A DNA stretch of 64,000 nucleotides from Pukyongia sp. (GTDB lineage: Bacteria > Bacteroidota > Bacteroidia > Flavobacteriales > Flavobacteriaceae): assembly GCA_030148705.1 (NCBI GenBank), contig JASBSY010000014.1, forward strand, positions 558,001-622,000, in the 5' to 3' direction. Within the stretch, counting starts at the first letter, position 1. Each line of letters begins with the position of its first letter. The notes under the pieces were generated by a model that did no database searches, was not told where the DNA came from, and worked only from the letters and a program-made list of their open reading frames with translations. Position numbers and translations under genes: made by a program. Below are positions 1-9,649 of this stretch, piece by piece.

Positions 1-874
1 TAAGGGTAAGTTCCAGCTCGCCGTCGACAATCTTTATTGCGAAATCGGGAACCACGTGTTCCACCATACGGGTGTTCCCTGAGTAGGTACCACCCGGCTT
101 GGGATTTAAGCCCTCGATCTCGTGAATGGCTCCCCGCAATTGTTCTTCAGTTATATCGTATTTCTGAAGTAGTTTCTTATAATGCTTTTTGGTAAAGTGA
201 TCGAAGGCCTCGTCAATGATCTTAGTCGCCAGATCGACCGATTCGGTTGGTGCCTTGCGATGTAATTGAATTAACAGGCATTCTCTTAGGTTTCTGGCAC
301 CCACCCCGGCAGGATCGAGTTCCTGTACCAACCTAAGTACTTTTTCTATCTTTTCGACCGTGGTGTACACATTTTGGGTAAATGCAAGATCGTCAAGGAT
401 ATCGTTAAGCTCCCTTCTGATATACCCACTCTCGTCTACACTTCCCACCAGGAACCTGGCAATTTCTTCGGCTTCCTCGTCGAGTCTGTAGGTGCTTAAT
501 TGCTGCAGCAGGTGCTGGTTAAAGGAAGTTCCCGATGCATAAGGGGTCTGTTTTTCATCGTCATCGGCGCTGTAGTTGTTGGCGGAGAGTTTGTAACTCG
601 GAGTTTCGTCATCACTGAGATAATCGTCCACATTGATCTCGGTTTCAATTACCTCGGTTCCCTCGTCGTAAGTGTCCTCGTAGGTGTCATCGCCAAAATC
701 ATCGTTAAACTCATCGAGCTCCTCCTTGCCCGATTCCAGCGCAGGATTTTCCTCCATCTCCTGGGCAATACGCTGCTCGAATGCCTGGGTAGGCAATTGA
801 ATCAGCTTCATCAGCTGAATTTGCTGAGGAGAAAGCTTCTGGGATAATTTAAAGTTTAACTGTTGCTTTAACAT
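1..874 (-). CDS. rpoN: RNA polymerase sigma-54 factor RpoN (3' end outside the window)
   Basis: Sigma-54 directs core RNA polymerase to -24/-12 promoters and needs an AAA+ activator to open them. Reading the minus strand from the ATG at 872-874 gives a start MLKQQLNFKLSQKLSPQQIQ, the classic glutamine/leucine-rich region I, followed by LPTQAFEQRIAQEMEENPAL. An acidic linker follows, and then the core-binding domain, ending in this window with TRMVEHVVPDFAIKIVDGEL. The frame stays open to base 1, so about 291 residues are visible; the C-terminal HTH and RpoN box lie outside. It lies downstream of asnS on the same strand, but a strong terminator separates the two. Assignment is firm. Confidence 0.93.
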   Translation of the reverse strand, partial: MLKQQLNFKLSQKLSPQQIQLMKLIQLPTQAFEQRIAQEMEENPALESGKEELDEFNDDFGDDTYEDTYDEGTEVIETEINVDDYLSDDETPSYKLSANNYSADDDEKQTPYASGTSFNQHLLQQLSTYRLDEEAEEIARFLVGSVDESGYIRRELNDILDDLAFTQNVYTTVEKIEKVLRLVQELDPAGVGARNLRECLLIQLHRKAPTESVDLATKIIDEAFDHFTKKHYKKLLQKYDITEEQLRGAIHEIEGLNPKPGGTYSGNTRMVEHVVPDFAIKIVDGELELTL

Positions 875-901
875 ACTGCATTTCTAGTGATGTATAAATT
901 T

Positions 902-942
902 AAAAAAAAGGGACTACTTTATAGTGAAAGCAGCCCCTTTTT
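902..942 (-). terminator. Intrinsic terminator of asnS, upstream of rpoN
   Basis: On the minus-strand RNA the arms GGGGCUGCUUU and AAAGUAGUCCC pair along their whole length (two G-U wobbles) around a 6-nt loop. A run of eight U follows. On the plus strand the same positions give A-C mismatches, so the signal is oriented for minus-strand transcription. It separates asnS from rpoN, so rpoN probably has its own start within 875-901 or relies on readthrough. Confidence 0.8.
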
Positions 943-1008
943 AATAAAAGCTTGTGAAATGTTTTTTTCTGAAAGAACCCAATATTTAAAGGTCTTTACA
1001 GCGATTGA

Positions 1009-2451
1009 TCAGAAATCGGCATTGCCGGGAGTTCTTGGATATGGAATTACGTCGCGTATATTTCCCATTCCGGTGACAAACTGAACCAGCCTTTCAAATC
1101 CAAGGCCGAATCCACTGTGAACACAGGTCCCGAATTTTCGCAGATCCAGGTACCAGTACAACTCTTCTTCCGAAATATCCATGGCCCGCATTTTGTCCAG
1201 AAGTACATCGTATCGCTCCTCTCTTTGTGAACCACCTACGATTTCGCCTATACCCGGGAACAATACGTCCATGGCACGAACGGTCTTGCCGTCGTCATTC
1301 AGCCTCATATAGAAGGCTTTGATGGTAGCCGGATAATCGAAGAGGATGACAGGACATTTAAAATGCTTTTCAACCAGGTAACGCTCATGTTCGCTCTGCA
1401 GGTCGGTACCCCATTCCTCGATGAGGTATTTGAATTTTTTCTTCTGATTCGGCTTGCTTCGCTTTAAGATATCGATAGCCTCTGTATAGGTAACCCTTTT
1501 GAAATTGTTTTCGGTGATAAACGATAATCGCTCTCTAAGCGGCCGCTCACTGCGTTCAGCCTGGGGTTTATTCTTTTCTTCATTCAGAAGGCGGGTTTCC
1601 AGGAATTCAAGGTCGTCCGCACAGTGTTCAAGCGCATATTTTATCACGTATTGAATAAATTCTTCGGCCAGGTCCATATTCATGTCCAGGTCGTAAAAAG
1701 CCATTTCCGGTTCTATCATCCAAAATTCAGCTAAATGTCGGGAAGTATTACTGTTTTCAGCCCTGAATGCAGGCCCGAACGTATAAATTTTACCCAGTCC
1801 CATTGCATAGGTTTCCCCCTCCAACTGCCCGCTTACGGTTAAATTTGTCTCCTTGCCAAAGAAATCCTCTTTATAATCTATCTCTCCATTTTCATTAAGG
1901 GGTGGATTCACGGGGGGTAATGAGGTAACGCGGAACATTTCTCCGGCACCTTCAGCGTCACTTCCCGTAATAATAGGGGAGTTCATATAGAAAAAATTGT
2001 TCTTCTGAAAGAATTCATGAACTGCAAAGGCCAGCTTCGACCGGGTGCGCATCACCGCCGAAAACGTATTTGTACGGATACGGAGATGTGCCTGTTCCCG
2101 CAATTTCTCCATCGTATGTCTTTTTGGAGAGAGAATGGTGCGTTTCACTTCTTCCGGGTCTGCTTTCCCCAGGACCTCAACTTCACTTACCTGAACCTCG
2201 ACATCCTGGCCCTGGCCCTGACTTTCAACCAGTACTCCGGTTACCTTGAGCGCAGCGCCTGTGGTAATATTCCTAAGCAATTCCTCTTCAAAGTTCTCGA
2301 AGTCGACTACGCATTGTAAATTTTTAATGGTAGAGCCATCGTTCAGCGAAATAAATCTGTTACTTCTGAATGACCGAACCCAGCCTTTAACCACGATCTC
2401 CACGGGTGAAGGTTCCATTCGAATAATCTTAGCGATTTCAGTGTGTTGCAT
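1009..2451 (-). CDS. asnS: Asparaginyl-tRNA synthetase
   Basis: Class IIb aminoacyl-tRNA synthetase that charges tRNA-Asn with asparagine in the cytosol. The 480 residues match the usual bacterial length (about 465-480). An N-terminal OB-fold anticodon-binding domain (about 1-110, with [20 protein letters not shown]) precedes the class II catalytic core. Motif 2 is around [20 protein letters not shown]. Motif 3 is at the C-terminus, [20 protein letters not shown], ending in [15 protein letters not shown]. The frame begins at the ATG just downstream of a -7-like element. It is probably monocistronic: a terminator follows it and a separate gene lies upstream. Confidence 0.97.
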   Translation of the reverse strand: MQHTEIAKIIRMEPSPVEIVVKGWVRSFRSNRFISLNDGSTIKNLQCVVDFENFEEELLRNITTGAALKVTGVLVESQGQGQDVEVQVSEVEVLGKADPEEVKRTILSPKRHTMEKLREQAHLRIRTNTFSAVMRTRSKLAFAVHEFFQKNNFFYMNSPIITGSDAEGAGEMFRVTSLPPVNPPLNENGEIDYKEDFFGKETNLTVSGQLEGETYAMGLGKIYTFGPAFRAENSNTSRHLAEFWMIEPEMAFYDLDMNMDLAEEFIQYVIKYALEHCADDLEFLETRLLNEEKNKPQAERSERPLRERLSFITENNFKRVTYTEAIDILKRSKPNQKKKFKYLIEEWGTDLQSEHERYLVEKHFKCPVILFDYPATIKAFYMRLNDDGKTVRAMDVLFPGIGEIVGGSQREERYDVLLDKMRAMDISEEELYWYLDLRKFGTCVHSGFGLGFERLVQFVTGMGNIRDVIPYPRTPGNADF

Positions 2452-2470
2452 GTGCCAAGTTTTAAGGGCG

Positions 2471-2501
2471 TAAAGATAGTTTTTAGTTGCAAATCCGACA
2501 A
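2471..2501 (-). promoter_or_regulatory. Candidate asnS promoter
   Basis: On the minus strand TATCTTTA (2471-2478, one mismatch to TANNTTTG) lies 20 bp downstream of a TTG (2499-2501). This is the Bacteroidota -33/-7 arrangement, and it sits 20 bp upstream of the asnS ATG. Match quality is moderate. Confidence 0.45.
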
Positions 2502-2505
2502 CAAA

Positions 2506-4905
2506 TCAGCGATCGTCTTCCAATTCGTCTTCCTGCTCCGGAATAATGCTTAGAGCGGGTTTTTTAAGCGTTTCTTTATTGGCGATGTTCTTTTCCAGGG
2601 ATAATAACAACGAAGGCAGTAACAGTAAATTAGATAACATTGCAAACATAAGGGTGGCCGACACCAGGGCTCCCAGGGCTACGGTCCCGCCAAAACTGGA
2701 AATTGTAAACACAGAAAAACCAAAGAAGAGCACAATAGAAGTATAGAACATACTCACCCCGGTCTCTCTTAGGGCTGCATATACCGATCGTTTTATCTTC
2801 CAGTTGCTGGCAATTAGTTCCTGCCTGTACTTAGCCAGGAAATGAATAGTGTCATCTACTGAAATTCCGAAGGCAATACTAAATACCAGGATGGTAGAAG
2901 GTTTGATTGGCACTCCTAAAAACCCCATTAATCCGGCTGTGATGAGCAGCGGAAGCAGGTTTGGCACTAAAGAAACCAGTATCATACGGAAGCTTCGGAA
3001 CATCCAGGCCATAAACAGAGCAATGAGCAACACGGCAAGAGACAAGGAAACCACCAGGTTTCGCACCAGGTATTTGGTACCCTTCTGAAAGACATGGGCC
3101 TTGCCTGTAATTTCTACCGAATACCTGTCCGGAGGAAATATCTTATCGATCTTAGTCCTAAGGTCCTCTTCAATACGTTCGAACCGCTCGGTCTCTGTGT
3201 CCTTCATAAAGGTGGTGATCCTGGCAAACTGTCCGGTGGAATCGACATAACTACGCAGCAAATTCGCTTCGCTGGCACTGCTCTTCGCATGCGAGAGTAT
3301 AAAAGTGCGTTCCTGGCTATTCGGTAATTGATAATATTCGGGGTTGCCGTTATAATAAGCCTGTTTGGAATACTTTACCAATTCTGCTACAGATACAGGA
3401 CGGGAGAATTCGGGAATTTCCTCCAGGTACTGCTGGAGTTCTTCTATTCGTTTTAAGGTGGCGAGTTTCATCACACCTTTTTTACGGCCGGTGTCCACCA
3501 GTATTTCCAGAGGCATAATGCCTTCATATTCCCCTTCGAAGAATTTAATATCGTTGTAAAACCCTGCGGTCTTTGGCATATCCTCGATGATACTGCCGGA
3601 AATTCGCATATTATAAATACCAATGATACTTCCGCAGAGCAATATCACCGCACTGATGTATATCGCAATTCGGTGCTCCCGTACCATACGCTCCATCCAG
3701 TCGACGAACCTGCCAATCCATTGTTTATTAAGGTGCTTTAAGTGCTTGTATTTAGGAACCGCCATATAGCTGTAAACAATGGGAATGATGAACAGGCTCA
3801 GGAGAAATATAGCAATGATATTGATGGAAGCTACAATACCAAACTCTTTAAGCAACTGACTATTGGTTAGCATAAAGGTTGCAAATCCGGAAGCCGTCGT
3901 TACATTGGTCATTAAAGTGGCATTCCCAACCTTGCTGATAACCCGTTGAAGGGATTTGGCCTGGTTGCCATGAGTTTTAATTTCCTGCTGGTACTTGTTG
4001 ATAAGGAAAATACAGTTAGGAATTCCTATTACAATAATAAGCGGGGGAATAAGCGCCGTGAGCACGGTTATTTCGTAATGGAGAAGCCCCAGTATTCCGA
4101 AGGCCCACATTACACCAATAATTACGGTCACCATCGAAATCAGGGTAGCCCGAAAGGACCTGAAAAAGAAAAAGAAAATCATGGAGGTAATCAGCAGGGC
4201 TGCCCCGATAAACATCCCGATCTCATCTATGATATTCTGTGAATTCAGCGTACGGATATAGGGCATGCCGGAAGTGTAAACCTCTATCCCCGTTTCTTCT
4301 TCGAATTGCTCAATCCGGGGAATAAGCAAGCTTATAATAAAGTCTTTTCGCGCCGCGGTGTTAACGATTTCCTTGTTTAAATAAATGGCGGTGCGCACCG
4401 ATTCCTTTCCCGGACTGTAGATCAGCCCCTCGTAAAACGGAAGTTTGTTGAATAATTCGTGACGGAGATTCGAGATACTGTCGGCGTCCATTACCGAATC
4501 CGTCATAAAGGGTACCAGGTGAAAGCCAATGGAATCCTCTCTCTTCTCTAATTTTTTTAGATTCCCCAGCGATAAGGTAAATTCCACTTCCGGGGATTGT
4601 TGTAATTCGTCCGAAAGATCGTTCCAGGCGCGGAGGTTGTCAGGATGGAACAAACGCGAATCCTTAACTCCGATTACGATAAGGTTGCCCTCTTCTCCAA
4701 ATTCCGCAAGGAATTTGTTATACGCGATATTTACTTCGTGATCATCCGGTAACAGATTGGCCTCCGTATACGTGAATCTCATATGCTTCCACTGCAACGC
4801 CAGCAGGACTGTTATCAATGCAATGCCTATGAGTATAAATGTTCGGTTTCGCAGTATAAACCGAGCTACTGTGCTCCAAAATCCTATGCTGAAAAGCTTC
4901 TCCAC
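2506..4905 (-). CDS. RND-superfamily (MMPL/patched-like) inner-membrane permease
   Basis: A 799-residue RND/MMPL transporter. It has the family's duplicated layout: TM1 near residues 17-37, a large periplasmic domain (about 40-215), a bundle of five or six TM segments (about 220-400), a second single TM (about 415-435), a second periplasmic domain, and a last TM bundle (about 630-770). The second bundle contains the signature FGISVDDTIHFLAKYR. The C-terminal tail is acidic and cytosolic. The substrate cannot be inferred; such proteins export lipids, hopanoids or hydrophobic metabolites by proton antiport. It lies 63 bp downstream of the outer-membrane barrel gene on the same strand, so the two may form an envelope pair in the pyrH-frr transcript. 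Confidence 0.85.
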   Translation of the reverse strand: MEKLFSIGFWSTVARFILRNRTFILIGIALITVLLALQWKHMRFTYTEANLLPDDHEVNIAYNKFLAEFGEEGNLIVIGVKDSRLFHPDNLRAWNDLSDELQQSPEVEFTLSLGNLKKLEKREDSIGFHLVPFMTDSVMDADSISNLRHELFNKLPFYEGLIYSPGKESVRTAIYLNKEIVNTAARKDFIISLLIPRIEQFEEETGIEVYTSGMPYIRTLNSQNIIDEIGMFIGAALLITSMIFFFFFRSFRATLISMVTVIIGVMWAFGILGLLHYEITVLTALIPPLIIVIGIPNCIFLINKYQQEIKTHGNQAKSLQRVISKVGNATLMTNVTTASGFATFMLTNSQLLKEFGIVASINIIAIFLLSLFIIPIVYSYMAVPKYKHLKHLNKQWIGRFVDWMERMVREHRIAIYISAVILLCGSIIGIYNMRISGSIIEDMPKTAGFYNDIKFFEGEYEGIMPLEILVDTGRKKGVMKLATLKRIEELQQYLEEIPEFSRPVSVAELVKYSKQAYYNGNPEYYQLPNSQERTFILSHAKSSASEANLLRSYVDSTGQFARITTFMKDTETERFERIEEDLRTKIDKIFPPDRYSVEITGKAHVFQKGTKYLVRNLVVSLSLAVLLIALFMAWMFRSFRMILVSLVPNLLPLLITAGLMGFLGVPIKPSTILVFSIAFGISVDDTIHFLAKYRQELIASNWKIKRSVYAALRETGVSMFYTSIVLFFGFSVFTISSFGGTVALGALVSATLMFAMLSNLLLLPSLLLSLEKNIANKETLKKPALSIIPEQEDELEDDR

Positions 4906-4968
4906 TCCTCCCTCTTTAAAAGTGGCGCAAAGGTATTAATTTACGACGGACCTATGGCATTACAGCCT

Positions 4969-6315
4969 TTATAAATTGAGGTAGAAGGTGAATTTAAAGG
5001 AGATATTGTCCTCAAATTCTGGGAGGTTGTAGAATCCGTATCGGTAGGCGAAACTCAGTCCGAAACCGAAGATGAGTTTATTTAGTTCAAAGCCCGATTC
5101 AGAATAGACTTCCTCCAGCGTATTAAATGGAATCCCGTTATGCCTCTCTCTGTCGGTAAGACTGCCGATGGCATGCCTGGTGATGAATACAAGCTCGGGT
5201 TTAAAGCGGCTAGAGAAGTAAAATCTCCTCAAACTGTGTTTCACATGCAGGGTAGCCAGTTTATCTGAAAAGAACTCCCCGAAATACATGGTTTCAAAAC
5301 TTCTTCGGCCGGCAACGGAAAAACGCTGCAAGATCTCATCTTTTGTGGGACTGTTAGGATAAGCGTGAAAGAGATGCGTAAGCGGGGCATCTCCAAGAGC
5401 ATAGTTTCCTTCCAGAAGAATATTAGTTGAAGAAAGATCGGTTCGCTTGATATAATAATCCAGCTTCAATCCGAATAAGGTATAATTAAAATCGCTGTTC
5501 CCTATGCCTTTGATCCCCTGGGTAACCTGAGCACTAATCTTCGGAAAACCGTCAAAATATTCGATCCGGCCATCTTCAGTAGTAAGGAAATTGGTTTTCG
5601 GACTAATACGAACGGAGGCTGTAACTTCGGAAAGCTCGTAAGCGCGATACGTGATTCCGTCGTTTACGAAAGCATAATCCTCGATCTGGTTTACCTTGGT
5701 ATGTCCGAGCCTGAATTCGGAAAGGAACTTAGGCGTGAATTCATGCTGAATGTTGGCGAGGATGGTACGGTATTTATAAAATTGGGTAACGTTCACCAGC
5801 CGTGGTTCGAAAACGGAGTAAACCCGGTTGTCGGTCAAAAAATTAAGGGTGCCTATTTCCCTGATATCATCATAGTAGTAGCCGTTGAGCCAAGTATTGT
5901 AGGCTTGGTTAACCCGCACACTTCCCCCTATACTGAACTTAAAATCCTTGTCTTTGAACCCGCGTGCCAGATAGCCCCCCACTTTGAAATGTTCGGATAA
6001 CTTATCGTTGGTCACCCCGCCAAAACCAAGACGAATACCTTCGTAATTGTTGTATTTGATAAAATACCTGAAGTCCACATCGAAGAAGCCGATAGCGTAA
6101 AACCCGGTTTTAAACGGACTCGCCTTTTTCTCTGTAACTGTGGTGTCCTTCTCGGTTTGTATAGCGGGTTGCTGAGCTAAGACTGAAACGCCCGGTAACA
6201 AGCAGAGAAGCAGAAATAGAACTGCTGTCTTGCATAGCAGCCCCGCACATCTAAGTGTATAAAGAAAGCGGCATGGAAGCCGCTTGTCGTATGATATTTT
6301 TCCTGGTTCCCTCAC
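4969..6315 (-). CDS. Outer-membrane beta-barrel protein, resembling the C-terminal part of DUF5686 proteins
   Basis: A 448-residue protein with a hydrophobic export signal (about 30-47, ending SVLAQQ). The body is rich in alternating aromatic beta-strands and ends in FKFTFYLNL, a typical terminal barrel strand. The part YSESGFELNKLIFGFGLSFA to the end resembles the C-terminus of DUF5686 outer-membrane proteins, but the usual N-terminal carboxypeptidase-regulatory-like domain is absent. The only in-frame start before the signal peptide is GTG at 6313-6315, directly after the frr stop TAG, implying translational coupling. That leaves an unusually long n-region of about 28 residues. Function is unknown. 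Confidence 0.65.
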   Translation of the reverse strand: MREPGKISYDKRLPCRFLYTLRCAGLLCKTAVLFLLLCLLPGVSVLAQQPAIQTEKDTTVTEKKASPFKTGFYAIGFFDVDFRYFIKYNNYEGIRLGFGGVTNDKLSEHFKVGGYLARGFKDKDFKFSIGGSVRVNQAYNTWLNGYYYDDIREIGTLNFLTDNRVYSVFEPRLVNVTQFYKYRTILANIQHEFTPKFLSEFRLGHTKVNQIEDYAFVNDGITYRAYELSEVTASVRISPKTNFLTTEDGRIEYFDGFPKISAQVTQGIKGIGNSDFNYTLFGLKLDYYIKRTDLSSTNILLEGNYALGDAPLTHLFHAYPNSPTKDEILQRFSVAGRRSFETMYFGEFFSDKLATLHVKHSLRRFYFSSRFKPELVFITRHAIGSLTDRERHNGIPFNTLEEVYSESGFELNKLIFGFGLSFAYRYGFYNLPEFEDNISFKFTFYLNL

Positions 6316-6870
6316 CTATACCGTCATGATCTCCTTTTCTTTCACCGCGAGGATATTGTCTATTTTGCTGATATGATTATCGGTCATTTCCTGAATGTCG
6401 ATCTCCAGATTCTTTTTCATGTCTTCCGAACAATCGAGTTGCTTGATCTCATTATTTGCCACTTTTCGGTCGTTCCGAACCCCGATTTTAGCTTCTTCTC
6501 CTTCCATCCTGGCTTGTTTTGCCAGATCGCGGCGACGCTCTTCGGTTAAAGGAGGAACGTTTATGATAACACTTTCCCCGTTATTCATGGGGTTAAAGCC
6601 CAGGTTGGCTAGCATAATTCCCTTTTCGATCTCAGGAATAAGGGATTTGTCCCATGGCTGTATGGAAATTGTCATCCCGTCCGGGGTATTGACGTTAGCA
6701 ACCTGGTTCAAGGGAGTAGGGGTGCCGTAATAGTCTACCATTACCCCATTGACCATTGAAGGCGAAGCCTTTCCTGCCCTGATATTAACCAATTTTTTTT
6801 CAAGATGCTTAAGTGCATTGTCCATGGCCTCGCGGGCACTGTCCAGTATCATTTTAGTTTCTTCATCCAT
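6316..6870 (-). CDS. frr: Ribosome recycling factor
   Basis: RRF splits post-termination ribosomes together with EF-G. The 184 residues are the normal length, with the conserved segments LVNIRAGKASPSMVNGVMVD, YYGTPTPLNQVANV, IQPWDKSLIPEIEKGI and VPPLTEERRRDLAKQA. The C-terminal helix ends EKEIMTV. It follows pyrH on the same strand after a 42-bp gap, the common pyrH-frr order. Its TAG stop abuts the GTG start of the barrel protein gene. Confidence 0.98.
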   Translation of the reverse strand: MDEETKMILDSAREAMDNALKHLEKKLVNIRAGKASPSMVNGVMVDYYGTPTPLNQVANVNTPDGMTISIQPWDKSLIPEIEKGIMLANLGFNPMNNGESVIINVPPLTEERRRDLAKQARMEGEEAKIGVRNDRKVANNEIKQLDCSEDMKKNLEIDIQEMTDNHISKIDNILAVKEKEIMTV

Positions 6871-6912
6871 ATCGTACGATTTTTCAGGTCTTTTTCAAAA
6901 ATCAATCCAAAG

Positions 6913-7620
6913 TTACAAATTTACTTTTGTGCCGATCTTTTCACCGGCAACTACTTTAAGCAGATTCCCCTTGGTATTCATATCGAATACAATAATAGGC
7001 AATTCATTTTCCTGACTTAGGGTGAAAGCTGTGGTGTCCATTACTTTCAGTCCTTTTTGCAAAACATCCTTGAAACTTATATAATCAAATTTAGTTGCGG
7101 CGGTATCCTTTTCCGGGTCGCTGGAGTAGATTCCATCCACGCGTGTTCCTTTCAGGATGACATCGGCACTAATTTCGATTGCTCTCAGCACTGCGGCCGA
7201 ATCTGTAGTAAAGTAAGGATTTCCAGTACCTCCTCCAAAGATCACAACACGTCCCTTTTCCAGGTGGCGAATGGCCTTTCTCCTAATAAAGGGTTCGGCT
7301 ACTTCGTTGATCTTAATGGCGGTTTGTAGGCGGGTAGGTACTCCTTCGTCTTCCAGGGCGCTCTGCAGGGCCAGCCCGTTGATCACGGTAGCGAGCATCC
7401 CCATATGGTCGGCCTGTACGCGATCCATACCGCGGCTTGCACCGGCCACTCCCCGGAAGATGTTTCCTCCCCCGATAACGATGGCAACTTCAACACCTCT
7501 GTCGGCGATCTGTTTGATCTCTGCGGCATATTCCTGAAGCCTTACCGGGTCGATTCCATACTGTCGTCCTCCCATAAGCGCTTCGCCCGATAATTTCAAT
7601 AAAATTCTTTTGTAGTGCAT
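6913..7620 (-). CDS. pyrH: UMP kinase (uridylate kinase)
   Basis: Hexameric amino-acid-kinase-fold enzyme that phosphorylates UMP to UDP. The start [17 protein letters not shown] is the family N-terminus. Other conserved stretches are [51 protein letters not shown] and [21 protein letters not shown] use the ATG at 7618-7620 (235 residues); the frame extends two codons to a TTG at 7626, but the ATG fits the family better. It is the first gene of the pyrH-frr-barrel-RND run. Confidence 0.97.
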   Translation of the reverse strand: MHYKRILLKLSGEALMGGRQYGIDPVRLQEYAAEIKQIADRGVEVAIVIGGGNIFRGVAGASRGMDRVQADHMGMLATVINGLALQSALEDEGVPTRLQTAIKINEVAEPFIRRKAIRHLEKGRVVIFGGGTGNPYFTTDSAAVLRAIEISADVILKGTRVDGIYSSDPEKDTAATKFDYISFKDVLQKGLKVMDTTAFTLSQENELPIIVFDMNTKGNLLKVVAGEKIGTKVNL

Positions 7621-7669
7621 AGTCAATTTTGTTGGTTCAAAAATAACGAAAATTTATGGATGCATCCTT

Positions 7670-7710
7670 AAAATAAAAAACCACCTTCAATTGTGGTAGA
7701 AGGCGGTTTT
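7670..7710 (-). terminator. Intrinsic terminator of the rpsB-tsf operon
   Basis: In minus-strand RNA AAAACCGCCUUC pairs with GAAGGUGGUUUU (one G-U wobble) around a 10-nt loop. A U-rich run (six U, A, three or more U) follows. It starts 22 bp after the tsf stop codon. Confidence 0.85.
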
Positions 7711-7731
7711 AATTTATTTAGTTGAACTTTA

Positions 7732-8706
7732 TTAGGCCAATGAAACTCTTTCAAACGAAAGTACTTCCACATCGCCATAAGACTTTACGTATTCGGCAAC
7801 AGATTGCTTTTCGTTTTTGATAAAGTTTTGGTCAAGCAGACACTGCTCTTGGTCGAGGGTAGTGTTGTCTGAAATGAATCGGTCCATTTTACCCGGAAGG
7901 ATTCTGTCCCAGATCTGCTCCGGCTTGCCTTCGGCTTTTAGTTCTGCTTTCGCATCTTCTTCAGCCTGCGCCAAAACCTCTGGAGTCAATTGGGCTCTAG
8001 AGATATACTTAGGGACATTTTTCAGGGTTTTCCCTAATCGTCCAAGCTCGATATTGTCTTTTTCTATCACGGCAATACGCGCCTCTGTTTCGGCAGCGAT
8101 ATACTCAGGGTCGAAATCTTTATAAGATAAGGTCGTTGCACCCATGGAAGCGATCTGCATAGACAGGTCTTTTCCTAATTCCTCGGCATTGTCCACCTTT
8201 GCTGATAAACCAACTAGAGCAGCAATCTTATTCCCGTGGATATACGATCCAACGAAAGGAGCTTCAAGGGTTTTGTAATCTCCAATTTCTATCTTCTCGC
8301 CGATAACCCCGGTTTGCTCTAACAGTTTTTCCTCCACGGTCATACCGTTGAAGTCTGCTGCAAGGAACTCTTCTTTCGAAGAAGTATTCAGAGCTACTTC
8401 AGCCAATTCGTGGGCCAAAGCCACATACGAATCATTCTTGGCAACGAAGTCGGTCTCACAGTTAAGTGAAATGATCACACCTTTGGTAGCATCATCGTTC
8501 ACCTTAGCGATTACAGCACCTTCACTGGAGTCCCTGTCGGCTCTTTTTTCGGCGATCTTCTGACCCTTTTTTCTCAGGATCTCTATCGCTTTGTCGAAAT
8601 CACCTTCAGCCTCAACCAATGCCTTTTTACAGTCCATCATTCCGGCTCCGGTTTGTTGTCTTAATTTATTTACTTCTGCGGCGGTTACTTTTACCATCGT
8701 ACTCAT
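7732..8706 (-). CDS. tsf: Elongation factor Ts
   Basis: EF-Ts is the guanine-nucleotide exchange factor for EF-Tu. The N-terminal UBA-like domain VTAAEVNKLRQQTGAGMMDC is followed by the EF-Tu-contacting motif NCETDFVAKND and the two core subdomains. The reading frame is open far upstream (to 8898) into the 3' end of rpsB, but that extension is basic, unlike the family, and overlaps rpsB. Two starts are plausible: ATG at 8704-8706 (MSTMVKV, preceded by A/T-rich sequence, used here, 324 residues) or ATG at 8695-8697 (MVKV). It is co-transcribed with rpsB 22 bp upstream. Confidence 0.95.
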   Translation of the reverse strand: MSTMVKVTAAEVNKLRQQTGAGMMDCKKALVEAEGDFDKAIEILRKKGQKIAEKRADRDSSEGAVIAKVNDDATKGVIISLNCETDFVAKNDSYVALAHELAEVALNTSSKEEFLAADFNGMTVEEKLLEQTGVIGEKIEIGDYKTLEAPFVGSYIHGNKIAALVGLSAKVDNAEELGKDLSMQIASMGATTLSYKDFDPEYIAAETEARIAVIEKDNIELGRLGKTLKNVPKYISRAQLTPEVLAQAEEDAKAELKAEGKPEQIWDRILPGKMDRFISDNTTLDQEQCLLDQNFIKNEKQSVAEYVKSYGDVEVLSFERVSLA

Positions 8707-8728
8707 TCTTTTTATAGTTGAAATAAAT

Positions 8729-9514
8729 TTATTCTTCTTCCTGTGAGGCAACGGCTGCTGCCTTCTTGGCTCCGGCTTTTGCTTTAGGAGCTTTTTCTTC
8801 AGTTTCGTCTTCGTCCTTTCCGCCTTTGCGTTCCGCCAGCCCTTTGATAATGGCTTCTGAAACACGCGACACGATCTTCTCGATAGATTTGGACGCATCG
8901 TCGTTAGAAGGAATTACATAATCGATCTCACGAGGGTCGCTATTGGTATCTACCATGGCGAAGATTGGGATGTTCAGCTTTTGGGCCTCCTTAACCGCAA
9001 TGTGCTCACGAGTAGTGTCTACGATGAACAATGCTCCCGGAAGACGGCTCATATCGCTGATAGAACCTAAGTTTTTTTCCAGTTTTGCACGTGTTCTGTC
9101 CACTGCAAGTCGCTCTTTCTTAGACAATGTGTTAAAGGTTCCATCCTGCTTCATGCGATCGATCATCGTCATTTTCTTTACAGCCTTACGGATAGTAACG
9201 AAGTTTGTAAGCATACCACCCGGCCATCTTTCAGTGATGTACGGCATGTTTGCATTGCTCGCTTTTTCTGCAACGATATCCTTCGCCTGCTTCTTGGTAG
9301 CGACGAAAAGGATCTTGCGGCCGCTGGCAGCGATCTTCGATAATGCCTCACTGGCTTCTTCCAGTTTAGCGGCAGTTTTGTAAAGGTTTAGGATGTGGAT
9401 CCCGTTGCGCTCCATATAGATATACGGGGCCATGTTGGGGTTCCATTTGCGGGTTAGGTGACCAAAGTGCACACCTGCGTCAAGTAGTTCTTTGACTTCT
9501 TTGTTGTTTGCCAT
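8729..9514 (-). CDS. rpsB: 30S ribosomal protein S2
   Basis: S2 of the small subunit, 261 residues. Family landmarks are LLDAGVHFGHLTRKWNPNMA at the N-terminus, ILFVATKKQAKDIV, ITERWPGGMLTNFVTIRK, LPGALFIVDTTREHIAVKEA and IPIFAMVDTNSDPREIDYVI. The C-terminal tail is an Ala/Lys/Glu-rich extension, as in other Bacteroidota S2 proteins. It is the first gene of rpsB-tsf. Its 5' leader contains a GC-rich perfect hairpin that may be regulatory. Confidence 0.98.
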   Translation of the reverse strand: MANNKEVKELLDAGVHFGHLTRKWNPNMAPYIYMERNGIHILNLYKTAAKLEEASEALSKIAASGRKILFVATKKQAKDIVAEKASNANMPYITERWPGGMLTNFVTIRKAVKKMTMIDRMKQDGTFNTLSKKERLAVDRTRAKLEKNLGSISDMSRLPGALFIVDTTREHIAVKEAQKLNIPIFAMVDTNSDPREIDYVIPSNDDASKSIEKIVSRVSEAIIKGLAERKGGKDEDETEEKAPKAKAGAKKAAAVASQEEE

Positions 9515-9588
9515 TTTGTTTTAGTTTACGTTCCTGTTTAGATAGCAACCTGTTCGAATTCCGACTTAGGTTTAGATGCTAAACTAAT

Positions 9589-9610
9589 ATCCCGCCCGGC
9601 AGGGCGGGAT
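9589..9610. repeat. Perfect GC-rich palindrome in the rpsB leader
   Basis: Nine-base arms ATCCCGCCC / GGGCGGGAT with a 4-nt loop, in an otherwise A/T-rich intergenic stretch. It lies about 75 nt upstream of the rpsB start and is not followed by a U-run, so it is not a canonical terminator. It is either a structured leader element or a copy of a short dispersed palindromic repeat. Confidence 0.7.
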
Positions 9611-9649
9611 TAACAGCTATTATTAAAAATTATAAGATCGTTGAAATAG

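Noticed and set aside
8707-8898. N-terminal extension of EF-Ts by 64 residues
   Set aside because: It overlaps rpsB out of frame, is very basic and does not resemble EF-Ts; the ATG at 8706 or 8697 fits.
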